DNA from: JAEELC01 sp963621965
GTDB taxonomy: Bacteria; Bacillota_I; Bacilli_A; Acholeplasmatales; Anaeroplasmataceae
Length of the DNA stretch: 64,000 nucleotides
Assembly (NCBI GenBank): GCA_963621965.1
Contig: CAVFGN010000002.1
Coordinates: 1-64,000 of the forward strand
Direction of reading: 5' to 3'
In this document: positions 8,448-18,755 of the stretch, piece after piece
Position numbering within the stretch: position 1 is the stretch's first letter
How the letters are laid out: each line of letters opens with the position of its first letter
Notes under the pieces: model-generated
The model's database searches: none
What the model was told of the DNA's origin: nothing
The model's input: the letters and a program-made list of their open reading frames with translations, nothing else
Made by a program: the position numbers and the translations under genes

Positions 8448-11400
8448 ATGAAGAAAAAATATTATTATGGTATTAGATATTTGATTTCTTTAGGTAAATG
8501 TTTTAGTGTAGGTACTGTAACTGGTCCTGCTAAAGCGTCCTTTAAGTCAAAGGTTAATCTGACACTAAATGTTGATCATGGATATAAATTGTCTTTTTTA
8601 AAGGTTGTTGATGAATCTGAAAACATTATTTTAAATATCATTCCAGATTCTGCAATAATTGCCGGAGAATAGACTTATACTTTTACAATGCCTAAAAGTA
8701 ATGTAACTGTATCTGCAGACTTTGAACAAATTATAGATGGTTATTTTAAAGGACATCCATATGTAAACATTAACGGTACACGTTGGGCAACTTGTAATGT
8801 TGGTGCAGATTCTCCTGAAAAAATTGGATAGCAATTTGCTTGGGCAGACACTGATGTAAATTTAAAAAGATATCCGTATTGGTACGATAATTTACCCTAT
8901 TGTTATCTTTCTAATTATAAATCTAATATTTATTTTAGAAAAAAATACGGCTCTTGGAGTAACGAAATTGAAAATTCTGATGATGCTGCTTGTAAAATAG
9001 GAGAGTTATATCAAACACCTACTGTTAAACATTTTGAAGAATTAATTAAATATACTACTTTAACGTATGATTCTGAAGCAAACACGATTACATTAACTAG
9101 TACAGTAGATACTGAAAAAAAAATATAGTTCTATTTATAGGACGCAAATTATTTAACTCGAAACGGTAAAAGTTTAAATGAACAATTTGTTTATTCGCGT
9201 TATTGTAGAAAATGTTATATTAGCAATGATGGATTAAAAATTACCACTGCATCTAAAATAAATGCGTCTAAAATTAGACCGATTTATACGGGAGATAGTG
9301 TACCAGAAAATTATGTAGATTTAGGTTTACCAAGTAAAACAAAATGGTCATTATATGATTTAAATGGTGTTGATGAAACGGGTACTGTAAAAATGGCAAC
9401 ATCTATAAAAGAAGGTGCTTTATATCTTTGGGGTGTTGCAAATTTTATTGCTGAACCATCAAGTTTATCGGGTACTTTAGGTTATTATGGATACACTAAA
9501 TATGAAAAAAATTATAAACTAGTTGCTAAAGATGATGTTGCTACAATAAAGTTAGGTAATGGTTGGCGCATTCCTACTAAAGACGAATGGTAGGAACTTA
9601 TTGATAATTGTGATTGTACGTGGACTGATAATTATAATAATACAAATGTTGCTGGTTGCATTATTGTAAGTAAAGAAAACAGCAATTAGATTTTTTTACC
9701 TGCTTCTGGATATTATTAGAGTTCGTTAGTTAGGTTTAATAGTCATTGTTATTATACAACGAGTGATCTTTGTAATTATACCGATGCTCGTTCTACCAAA
9801 GGTTATCTCTTTGTTTTTACAAATTCTTTTACTGTCCCAAGACTTTCTGAACACTATCGTTTTTTTGGTACATCTATTCGTCCAGTATACGCTGGTGACG
9901 TTAAAACAAGTGGTTATATTGATCTTGGTCTGCCGAGCGGCCTGAAATGGGCTACTTGTAATGTGGGCGCAACTACGCCCGAAGGTTATGGTGACTATTA
10001 TGCATACGGTGAAATCGAAACAAAAACAACATATACTTGGAAAAATTACAAATATACAAATGAGATTTATGATGATTTTTATGTAACATTTACAAGATAT
10101 GTTCGTGCCAACTCAGTATTAGATTCCATTGATGATGCTGCTACAGTTAATTGGGGTTCTGGCTGGGCAACATCATATACATCTGATATAAACAAGTTAC
10201 TTACTTATGATTGGTAGATAAGAAAAAATTATTAGTGTAAACAATAGTCATATAATTATCCAGAAGTTAGAATGCCATTAACAAGTGAATGGCAAGAATT
10301 AATGGATAATTGTACTTTTTCAAGTACTACTATAAATGAAAAAACTATAGTAAAAGTAACTAGTAAAATCAATGGTAATTATATATTATTACCTCTTGCT
10401 GGATATAATGGAAAGGCTAACGGCATTGGTTATTATTGGCCAAAAAATTTAACAGAAACAGATCCAAATAATATAGAATCAATTCGTGTTGTTACTGAGA
10501 TGTGCAAGTTTGTTACAGAACCCAGATTCTGTGCTCATACAATTAGAGCAATTTCTAAAACAATGAGATATGATGGACCACGAGGATCAAATGCAAAATA
10601 TGTTGATTTAGGCTTACCAAGTGGTACATATTGGTTGGATAGAAATGTTGGTGCTGAAAATCCCGAAGATAGTGGTAATTATTATTATTGGGGATCTGTT
10701 AAACCATATCCTGATGGATAGAATCCATACAGAAAAAACAATAAGCTTACAAAATATTGTAACAATTCTTATTATGGATATAACGGTTTTATAGACGGGT
10801 TAACAGTTTTAGATAGTTTTGACGACCCTGCTACATATTATTATGGACAATTAAATTAGAATAATTTTGTTTCGTCATGTGGATTAGAATTTATTGCTAA
10901 AAATGATACTGATCCTACTTTAAGTAGAGTTTTGTTTTTTCCATATTCTGGTGATTTTGGTAGTGATTCATTGTTTGACGAAACGGGTTGTTTATATTTG
11001 ATGATTAAAGATAGTTTTGATTGTGATAAACAAACGTATAATGCTTTACAAAGTTGGCCAAAGTCTGGTAAAGAGAAACCACAAATTGTTACAAGAAACC
11101 GAATTTATGGATCTAATGTTAGACCAATTGTTGATTATCGTGCTATTTTAATTGTTACAACAGACGGTAATGGAATTGCAACATATACTGGAACTGTTGA
11201 TTTAGGTTCTACAATTACGATTATTGATACACCAAATACGAATTACGAATATAATTATATAACGGTAAATGGTGTTAAACAGACAAATAAAACATTTACA
11301 ATACCTGTTGACAATAATGCTATTGTATAGGTGTTCTTTACTCTAGTTGGATATAATATAACTATAGCAGAAGTGTAGCACGGTACAGTTACTGTTGATA

Positions 11401-13022
11401 AGACAACAGCAACTGCTGGTACTATCGTTAGCCTTACTGTCACACCAGATGCTGGATATGGGATTGATACTATTACTGTAAATGGTGAAACTATTACTGG
11501 CACTTCATTCACAATGCCTGAAGAAGATGTTACTGTTACTGCTACCTTTAAGAAGATAAGTTATACCATAACCGTAACACAATCAACTGGAGGTACTATT
11601 AGTTCAAATAAGACAACTGCTAGTGTTGGTGATACAGTTACATTAACAGCAACAGCAAGTAGTGGTTATACATTTAGTTCTTGGGTAGTTAAGACAACTA
11701 GTGGTAGTACTGTTACGGTAAGTAATAATTCATTCACAATGCCAGCAAGTAATGTTACTGTCAGTGCTACGTTTGTTAGTCAAGAACCATAGGCTATAGA
11801 TTTAGGATTAAGCGTTTTGTGGGCAGACCGCAATGTTGGCGCTGAAACAACAGATGATGCTGGAGATCCGTTTGCTTGGGGAGAGATTGAAACAAAAGAC
11901 ACATTTGACGGTGGATATAAATATTATTCAGACAGCAGTGGAAAGGCTAATAGCGGTTACACAAAATATTGTACTGATGCGGAGTATGGATTTAATGGAT
12001 ATACCGATCAATACACAGAATTATAGGATGAAGATAATGCAGTTAAACAATTTGGTGGATATGAATCGTGGGATATACCAACCGATGATGATTGGGATGA
12101 ATTAACAGTTAATTGTGATTTTGAATGGATATCAAGTAATCCATTTAATGGACTAAAGGTAACAAGTAAAACAAATCAAAACACAATATTTTTACCAGCA
12201 CGTGGTTATATGGATGGTGAAACGGAATATAGTGAATAGTCCTCTCTGTATATGTCTAAATCAATATCTAGTAGCATTGATATGTTTTATGGCGGAGTAC
12301 GATATTTTCAATTATTACAAACGGCTAAATCAGGAAAACACATATATCCAATCACAATGATAAATAGACATATTGGTTGTCTTATACGCCCTGTATTAAG
12401 AGAAGGTGAAAATAAAATTGCCGTTGATTTAGGATTACCAAGTGGTGTTAAATGGTGTGTTAGGAATTTGGGATGTATTAAATATACTGAAACGTCCGGT
12501 GGTAGTGGTTATTATTATGCGTGGGGTGAAATTGAAAAAAAATAGAGTTTTTTACTCATTAATTATAAATTCTACGAGTTATATTTACAAGATGGTTTAA
12601 CAAAATACTGTTATAATAGTAACTATGGTTGTGATGGATATCAGGATAGTTTAACTAAACTTGAATCTGGTGATGATGCAGCTACTACTAATTGGAGTGG
12701 TGAATGGCGTATACCAACAGTTGATGAAATTAAAGAACTCATAAATAGTGTAATTTGGACTGTAAATACAGACGATTCTGGTGGACTCATTGCAAGTGCA
12801 AATGGAGTATCCATTAAATTTCCATTTAATGAGGTGGATAAATACGTTGCAAATGCAATATGGTCTTCTGAATTATATACTACTAAAGGTGGCGGTAATA
12901 TTGACCCAACACCGTGGTATGCACACATTTTATCATTAAACGATACCTCCAGTACATCTGCCGTTATTGGTATTTTGAATAGGGTTAGTTGGGGTTACAT
13001 ACGCCCAGTAAAAGATAAATAA
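8448..13022 (+). CDS. 1524-aa tandem FISUMP / InlB-B-like repeat protein, probable adhesin
   Basis: One frame reads through many TAG codons. The N-terminus has an InlB-B-like beta repeat ending FTMPKSNVTVSADF. Then come about six FISUMP-type modules (Fibrobacter succinogenes major paralogous domain), recognised by (V/I)DLGLPSG..W...N.GA followed by WGE. They begin near 8757, 9310, 9910, 10597, 11793 and 12420, and several end with IRP(V/I). Three more InlB-B-like repeats lie between modules four and five (about 11140-11790), with FTIPVDN, FTMPEED and FTMPASN. No signal peptide is evident, fitting a virion-displayed rather than secreted protein. FISUMP domains are related to C-type-lectin-like folds. 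Binding host surface or glycan is the likely role, by inference. Module 3 is richer in G+C than its surroundings. Confidence 0.75.
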
Positions 13023-13026
13023 ACAA

Positions 13027-13070
13027 AAAAGTAACAACTAACATCGTAACAGGTGTTAGTTGTTACTTTA
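13027..13070 (+). terminator. hairpin terminator after the FISUMP protein
   Basis: A perfect 15-bp stem (AAGTAACAACTAACA paired with TGTTAGTTGTTACTT) with a 10-nt loop follows the stop codon by a few bases. A short T run follows, interrupted by A, so termination may be partial. Confidence 0.65.
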
Positions 13071-13081
13071 AAAACTAAAAA

Positions 13082-14449
13082 ATGAGTAAAACTAATTATA
13101 TATTAAATATTCCTGTTGAACATAATTCATCAACATACGTTGCTCCTGTACAATATGTAGAGCCAATATCCTTTCCAGAAGAGGTGATTTAGGCAGCGGC
13201 ATAGGCAGGTGTAACACCGTAGTAGTATTTAGAAGCACTGGCTAAAGCTGCTGAACATTAGGCTAAACAAGGCGTTGTTTCATAGGGCAAATCTAAAACT
13301 CCTGAAGAAAAAGCTGTTTCAGATAAACTTACTGAAAAGCAATAGAAAAAGGAAGAATAGTTAAAATTATTAGAACAAAAAGAACAAGCAGATGCCATTG
13401 CTGATGAAGTAATGTCTGGTCTATTAAGCTTAACAATGCCAAGTACTTATATTAACGGTGGGTTATCGTTGTTAGGTTAGTAGCCACTTAATGTTGCTGA
13501 ATCTCTTGGTGTAGATTTATTAACATACATAGCATTAGGTGGATTGGCTGGATTAGTAAAACAGGGGGCAGTTAAACTAACTAAAACAGATATACAAAAA
13601 ACACCTAAATTTGCAGCTATTAGTGCTAGAGCTACTGTTTCAGATAAAGCTAAAGCATTACGAGGAAATTGGAATCCTGAATTTAAATTAAATACTGGAA
13701 AGCCAATGGGTCCAGTAGATTATGAAAGTAAGGTAATTCCTATTAGAAATCGTTTAATTGAATGGTATTATAGTCCAGATTATAAGTAGCGTCTAAAACA
13801 AGTTGGACTATCTGACGCTTAGGCAGATGAAAGAATTCAGCAATTAATAGCAAACACACATGTAAAGGTTTTGGATGGGAAATTGAATCCAGATGAATTT
13901 GGCGTGACTTCAATTAATTTAGAAAATTAGATACCTGTTAGCATTACCATAGATGGTAGTTAGTTAGCAAATGATGCTAATTTTAATTCTACTGTTTTAG
14001 AAGAATTAATACATGCAAGTGAACTTAATGGGTTTACTATACAAGATTTAATATAGGATCATACGTTTGCTACACTACCTAAATAGTAGTAGGAACTCTT
14101 ACTGGACAATATCACAAAATTACACAACGATGTTGCATATCATTATAATCGTGGTATGAAGCCATAGGCAATTAATGTTTTAAGGCTAGAATAGCTGATG
14201 ATAGATAATTCATCTAATCCAAAATTGATGTAGGATGCACTGAATAAAATGTCGTATGCGGATAAACAGCGATATTTAGTAGACTGTGCAAATTACTACT
14301 ATGATACTTCTGAAAGCCGAGCTAGAGCTATAGGATCTATTTTAAATGATCCTAAACTATCTACAGAGTGGGATTAGATTTGGATTAATACTCTTTAGAA
14401 AGAAATGTTTAGAAAATCAGTGTTAACTGCTCCTTTAATAGTAACATAA
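13082..14449 (+). CDS. 455-aa virion-type protein with degenerate metalloprotease-like motif
   Basis: It has many TAG codons, several in a Gln/Lys-rich N-terminal helix (residues about 60-105, EKQQKKEEQLKLLEQ), followed by a Gly-rich hydrophobic segment (LLTYIALGGLAGL). About residue 315 is VLEELIHASE, which resembles the active helix of HExxH peptidases but lacks the first His, and later YYYDTSESRARAIG resembles the E..AR segment downstream of such sites. A catalytically dead or divergent peptidase fold is possible. The stop TAA is in the same frame as the next gene, with only 21 nt between the stop and its ATG. Confidence 0.5.
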
Positions 14450-14470
14450 AAAGAAAAGCAAGGTGGTAAA

Positions 14471-15607
14471 ATGAATTATTTAGAATATTTAAAGTAGGGA
14501 TCTAAAATACACATTAAAAAATCACATCGTGGTTAGTTTACCAAGTACTGTAAGGGAACTGTAACCGAAGAGTGTATTAAAAAAGGAAAAAATAGTTTGA
14601 ATCCAAAAATACGAAAACAAGCTACTTTTGCAGATAATGTTAGACATTGGGTGCGTAAGGGGTCTTAGGGTTTTTCAGCAAGATTTGAAGAGATATTTGG
14701 AGATTATATTCCATATACAATTCAAAGCGGAGATTCTATTTACAATATTGCTAATAAATTTGGTGTATCTGTTGGTGACATATTGTCATCTAATGATATA
14801 ACAAATAAAGACTTAATTGCTATTGGTGATAAAATAAAAATACCAAAAAAACAAGATACTGTTTCAGAAGATATTGATACAGGTTATATTTCGTCAGTAA
14901 ACCCAATACATAATAAAGGTCGTCAATTGATTAACGATATTGATTAGCAATTAACAGAGTAGTATCTTTTAGTAGGGGCTATGAAGCAACGTGAATAGGA
15001 AGAACGAGCTAAACGTTTATAGATAGAACCTGAATTAGAAGAAGTTGTTGCTCCTGTAGAAACTGTTAGTTAGGTTGTTGTTAAACCAGAAGAAGTTAAA
15101 ATTCCATCTGCATTAAAAGATAGAATGGCTATTGCTATGCGATATTTAATGTCAAAAGGTTTTAGTAAAGAGGCTGCTGCTGGAGTAATTGGTGTATTTA
15201 CAGCAGAATCGGGATTAAGACCAGGTATATTAAATACAGATGAAGATAAAAAATATGGATTGTCTGCTGGAAGGGGAATTGCTCAATGGAGTAATTCAAG
15301 ACGTCAAGAATATGAAAAATATTTTAATGGCGCAACACCTACAATAGAATCTGAATTAGATTATTTTTTATAGGATTTAAATAAATATTCTTTATTAAAA
15401 GATTTAAAAAGTAGTGATCTTAAAACAGCAGTATAGTTAATGACTCGTGGATATGAAGCTGGTACTGAAACTGCTTTAGCGTCAGATGAAAATTTAAATC
15501 AAATATATGGTCAGGCTTATAAATCATTAGGATATCCTGATTTTGATTTAAATGATTTTTTGTAGAAACGTATGAAATTTGCCGAGTAGGCTTATAGATC
15601 AATATAA
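14471..15607 (+). CDS. LysM and tail-lysozyme (PF18013-like) virion peptidoglycan hydrolase
   Basis: This is 378 aa. Residues 1-65 carry a basic tag: SKIHIKKSHRGQFTKYC, then IRKQATFADNVRHW, a block I have seen attached to many gut-phage proteins. Residues about 82-126 are a LysM domain (YTIQSGDSIYNIANKFGV), which binds peptidoglycan. A charged Gln-rich linker follows. Residues about 219-305 match phage tail lysozymes: YLMSKGFSKEAAAGVIG, TAESG (Glu 246 the likely catalyst), then GIAQWSNSRR. It probably cuts the wall locally during DNA entry. It ends TAATG, overlapping the nuclease gene by one base. Confidence 0.75.
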
Positions 15608-16416
15608 TGAATATTTCTGTTACTGGACTTATTAAAACATATAAAAAGTTTGAAAAAGATTTTTGGTTATCATATAAAGCATTAGAACGCTTATTGTCTC
15701 CAGAAAAGTTTAAACTTATTAAACTGTTGCTATTAAAATCAAAGCGTGTTGATAAAAAATATATTGACTATGTTGGTGTTGAAAAATTTGAATTAGAGCG
15801 TCAATTAATAGAAAAAGAATGGAAAGAAAAAAGTGACGAAGCAAAAGCAGAAGGAACAACAGTACACCAACAAATTCAAACAATGATTACAAATCGTGAT
15901 CCAAAAATAAGTGATTTCGGATTTGATCCTGATCAAATTATTATAATGAAGACTGAAGAGTTTTTAAATTGTAATAAAGGTGTTTTTCCAGAATTTAGAA
16001 TGGAATATAAATTTGATGACGATTATACTTTAGTTGGTGTTGCAGATTTAATTGTAAAAGATGGAAACGATATTACAATCTATGATTGGAAAATAACTGA
16101 TAAGATAACGAGTAAGGCAAGATATGATGTTGGAAATAAAAGAAAAAAAACGTTTAAATATCCAATATCTAATATTGAGGATACCGAGTTATCACAGTAT
16201 CAATTACAATTAAGTGCCTATGCTTGGCTATTAAAAAAAATAAATCCTAATTTTAATATTAAATTAGAGATTGTTCAAATTACAAATTATGTTCCAAAAC
16301 AACATTTTCCAGTTGAATATTTGGAAAAGGATATTGATAGATTAATTGATTGGCACGTACACGATTTACATTTAAAAGCAGAATTAAATAAATGTAATAC
16401 TATTAGCTATGATTGA
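15607..16416 (+). CDS. PD-(D/E)XK nuclease (RecB/Cas4-like exonuclease family)
   Basis: The 269-aa protein has no TAG codon. It shows the PD-(D/E)XK core in order: GTTVHQQIQ (His 87), PEFRMEYKF (Glu), GVADLIV (Asp 147), YDWKI (Asp 160 and Lys 162), then YQLQLSAYAWLL. Such enzymes degrade or trim DNA with Mg2+. In a phage it may take part in recombination, replication or host DNA breakdown. It starts in the stop of the hydrolase gene and overlaps the membrane protein that follows by 8 nt. The lack of recoded codons sets it apart from the genes upstream. Confidence 0.8.
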   Translation: MNISVTGLIKTYKKFEKDFWLSYKALERLLSPEKFKLIKLLLLKSKRVDKKYIDYVGVEKFELERQLIEKEWKEKSDEAKAEGTTVHQQIQTMITNRDPKISDFGFDPDQIIIMKTEEFLNCNKGVFPEFRMEYKFDDDYTLVGVADLIVKDGNDITIYDWKITDKITSKARYDVGNKRKKTFKYPISNIEDTELSQYQLQLSAYAWLLKKINPNFNIKLEIVQITNYVPKQHFPVEYLEKDIDRLIDWHVHDLHLKAELNKCNTISYD

Positions 16417-16939
16417 ACTTAAATAGATTTTAAAAAACGTTGGTATTATTGTTTCTTTAATAATAATTGGTATTATAATTGGTTTATTAATCAATTTACC
16501 GTCGTGTAATAAGACAGAAGTAAAAGAGGTTTATGTTCCAGTTCACGACACAATTACGGTAACTAAAATGGAAATAAAAGAAAAAACTATTGTGAAATAT
16601 AAATCTCTTTTAGATACTTTTTATGTTCACAATTCAGATACCGTTTTTGTTGAGTTACCAATTGAACACAAAGAGTATAATGATACTATTAAAAATGATT
16701 CGTCAACAACAGAATTAAAAATTAATTTTTCTGGATTTAATGCAGAAATCGATTCAGTATATATAAAACACAATTATTTTAATAAATAGGAAACAATTAT
16801 TAAAAAACCTAAAAAACTTGGATTAGATGTTGTAGTTGGCCCATATATTGGATATGGTGTTAATTTTAACAACGGAATTAATTCTGGGGTATAGGTTGGT
16901 ATTGGAGTAACAATAGGACTTGGCTGGAGGATTAAATAA
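16409..16939 (+). CDS. DUF6808-like membrane or lipoprotein, spanin candidate
   Basis: The 176-aa protein has TAG as codon 6. Residues 10-30 are one strongly hydrophobic segment followed by NLPSCNKT, where Cys 33 could be a lipobox cysteine. The rest is periplasmic-looking, with VPVHDTITVTK and a C-terminal beta-rich, Gly-rich part ending VQVGIGVTIGLGWRIK. The layout is like DUF6808 proteins of Bacteroidota phages. A spanin-like lysis role is possible but not shown. It overlaps the nuclease gene and shares its stop/start (TAATG) with the next gene. Confidence 0.55.
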
Positions 16940-17220
16940 TGTTTGGATTAAATGTTAATTAGATTGTAGAAGGTCATATTAAAGAACTTAAAAAGGATAA
17001 CGAGCAATTATATCAGAAAAGAATTGCAATTTGTAAAAAATGTCCATTATTTTCAAACGGTATTATGGGATATGTTTGTGATTCAAAAAAATGTGTGGAT
17101 ATTAATAAACAAGATGTTGTTAAAGATTTCCCAAATAAAGGTGATATTTGTGGTTGTGGTTGCAGATTATCTGCAAAAACTAGATCGGAATCAGCAAAAT
17201 GTGTTCTAAACAAGTGGTGA
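16939..17220 (+). CDS. small Cys-rich zinc-binding protein
   Basis: The 93-aa product has one TAG at codon 8. The N-terminus is a charged helix (IKELKKDNEQLYQKR), followed by ICKKCPLF, a further CDSKKC and CGCGC, arranged like zinc knuckles seen in small DUF6171-type phage proteins. The function is unknown. It is the last gene of its unit; about 95 nt of non-coding DNA with a promoter-like box follow. Confidence 0.65.
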
Positions 17221-17253
17221 ACAAAAAATAAAAAAAATTATCAAAAAGTGATA

Positions 17254-17279
17254 TTTTTTGATACAAAACTGTGTATAAT
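17254..17279 (+). promoter_or_regulatory. candidate promoter (TTTTTTGAT...TGTGTATAAT)
   Basis: The intergenic gap holds TTTTTTGAT, seven bases, then TGTGTATAAT with TATAAT at 17274-17279, 35 nt before the ATG at 17315. Nearly the same arrangement occurs at 33219-33242 before another gene. The repetition in two gaps supports a shared promoter, but no transcription start is known. Confidence 0.4.
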
Positions 17280-17314
17280 TAATTATATTTACGAAGAAAT
17301 AATATATATAGTTT

Positions 17315-17911
17315 ATGAATGAATGTGTAGTTAAAAATGAATTACTTTGTTTAATTGAAACATATTTTCATTAGCCAAATAAATTAAAAAGTGTATTTAA
17401 AGACTGTAAAAATAAACGATCTTTATTATATGTGTTAAAGGAGCTTGTAGAATATTTTGATCATTGGGTTGAATGTGCTGTAACTGCTAAAAAAACAATT
17501 GATGGTGAAACAGATTCATTTGACATTGTTGAAAAAGATTGTAAACCAGTAGATTGTGTTTGGCTTAAAATTGATGAGATTCCGTCTAATTGGTCTGGAA
17601 TATTGACATCAGAAGAAATTCAAAAAGAACTTTGTCAAGCAATGCTAAATTGTGAAAATGACGATAATATATTAGATAGTGACTTATATATTGATTGTTT
17701 AAACGGTGAGTTTCTTGATTTAGTAAAAGATGCGTGTCTTAAAAAATTAGCAGATGAATTTTATGATAAACATAAATTGTCTGTATTGGATGATGAAGTT
17801 AGAGAAGAATTGATTGATTATTTACGTAAAAAATTAAAAAGAATAAAAGTAATTAATAATATAATTTATGATGGAAACAGAAAAGCTAGAATTAATAAAA
17901 CTTATTATTAA
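17315..17911 (+). CDS. acidic protein of unknown function
   Basis: It encodes 198 aa with one TAG at codon 20. It is acidic and Cys-containing, with a helical C-terminus (DDEVREELIDYLRKKLKRIK) that turns basic at the end. No domain is recognised. It is the first gene after a candidate promoter and overlaps the next gene by 44 nt, so the two are probably co-translated. Early reading (17432 start) is possible but the upstream ATG gives better spacing from the promoter. Confidence 0.55.
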
Positions 17912-18332
17912 TGATGAAGATCCCAGAAAGTTGTCAAATTCTGTTAAACAGTTATTGTTGTCATATGCTGAATTAATTAAAACTGATGAGTTATCACAAG
18001 TTAAAATATCAGATGATAAACTTAAAGAATCTATCATCCCACAACTATTGCTTGGAAAGGAATTGGAACTTGATGATGCTACGATTGAAAAAGTAATTGA
18101 TTATATTGAAAAGAATTTTGATGATTTTTATGTTCGTGTTAACAACAATCACATATCACTTGATTCACAAATTAAATGCAAAAAAACAGATTGCACTAAA
18201 CCAGAGTGTGTAAAACAAGAACCAAAGGTTTGTAAATGTGGTGAAGCTTCTTGTGAAAAACATAATGAACATGAATTAGAATATTCTGATATTCTTGATG
18301 TTTTAAGAAGTGTTTTTTCATCTATTAAATAA
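17868..18332 (+). CDS. acidic protein with C-terminal Cys cluster
   Basis: The 154-aa protein has no TAG. The first 100 residues are helical and acidic; residues about 103-130 contain CKKTDCTKPEC and CKCGEASC followed by EKHNEHE, a likely zinc-binding element. Two consecutive ATGs at 17868 and 17871 are both possible starts. It overlaps the gene before it. I do not recognise a family. Confidence 0.6.
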   Translation: MMETEKLELIKLIINDEDPRKLSNSVKQLLLSYAELIKTDELSQVKISDDKLKESIIPQLLLGKELELDDATIEKVIDYIEKNFDDFYVRVNNNHISLDSQIKCKKTDCTKPECVKQEPKVCKCGEASCEKHNEHELEYSDILDVLRSVFSSIK

Positions 18333-18341
18333 TAAATTTTT

Positions 18342-18593
18342 ATGAAGATTGTTTTCTTTTATCTCAATTCATTGAACGAAATGTGTGATGTTATAAAAGA
18401 TTATTGTGAATAGCATGATCTTGAATATGAAATGTTTGATGTTGACGATGATCCTGATATATTAGGTGATTATGGTGTAAAAGGTGTTCCACCTATTTTT
18501 ATAGTGTTTGATGATTTGAGTCGCCGAGTGCTAACGCATAAAGGGCGTTTTGATAAAAGTAAATTTAATTAGATTATTAGTACTTTAGATTAA
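18342..18593 (+). CDS. thioredoxin/glutaredoxin-fold protein lacking CxxC
   Basis: The 83-aa protein has two TAG codons. It begins with a strand MKIVFFYL, then a helix, a second strand YEMFDVDDDPDILGDYGV, and GVPPIFIVFDD, which contains the cis-proline loop typical of thioredoxin folds. The usual N-terminal CxxC is replaced by LNSLNEMC, so it is probably not a classical disulfide reductase. The suppressor tRNA begins 32 nt downstream. Confidence 0.6.
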
Positions 18594-18600
18594 TTTATTT

Positions 18601-18620
18601 CCCCTTATTTAATGGAGGGG
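18601..18620 (+). other. small hairpin before the suppressor tRNA
   Basis: CCCCT and AGGGG pair around TTATTTAATGG just after the stop at 18593, followed by AATTTT and the tRNA. It could be a weak terminator or a processing signal for the tRNA 5' end. Confidence 0.35.
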
Positions 18621-18625
18621 AATTT

Positions 18626-18717
18626 TCCCCAGTGGCCGAGCGGTTTAAGGCGCCGCACTCTAAATGCGTTGAATCTTTTGTTGATGGAGATCGTGGGTTC
18701 GAATCCTACCTGGGGGA
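18626..18717 (+). tRNA. amber suppressor tRNA, anticodon CUA, class II
   Basis: A full cloverleaf can be drawn. The acceptor stem pairs TCCCCAG (18626-18632) with CTGGGGG (18710-18716), leaving a weak U1-G72 pair and discriminator A73; CCA is not encoded. The D arm reads GCCGAGCGGTTTAAGGC. The anticodon loop CTCTAAA at 18658-18664 gives CTA at 18660-18662, which reads UAG. A variable region of about 24 nt contains a short stem (ATCT/AGAT), as in class-II tRNAs. The T arm is GTGGG-TTCGAAT-CCTAC with one G-U pair. The amino acid is inferred to be Gln from TAG positions in proteins here, although Gln tRNAs are normally class I. It is the only tRNA I see in the window. Confidence 0.93.
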
Positions 18718-18755
18718 CTTAATAATTTAAATTTTAAATTTTAATAAGAACTAAT

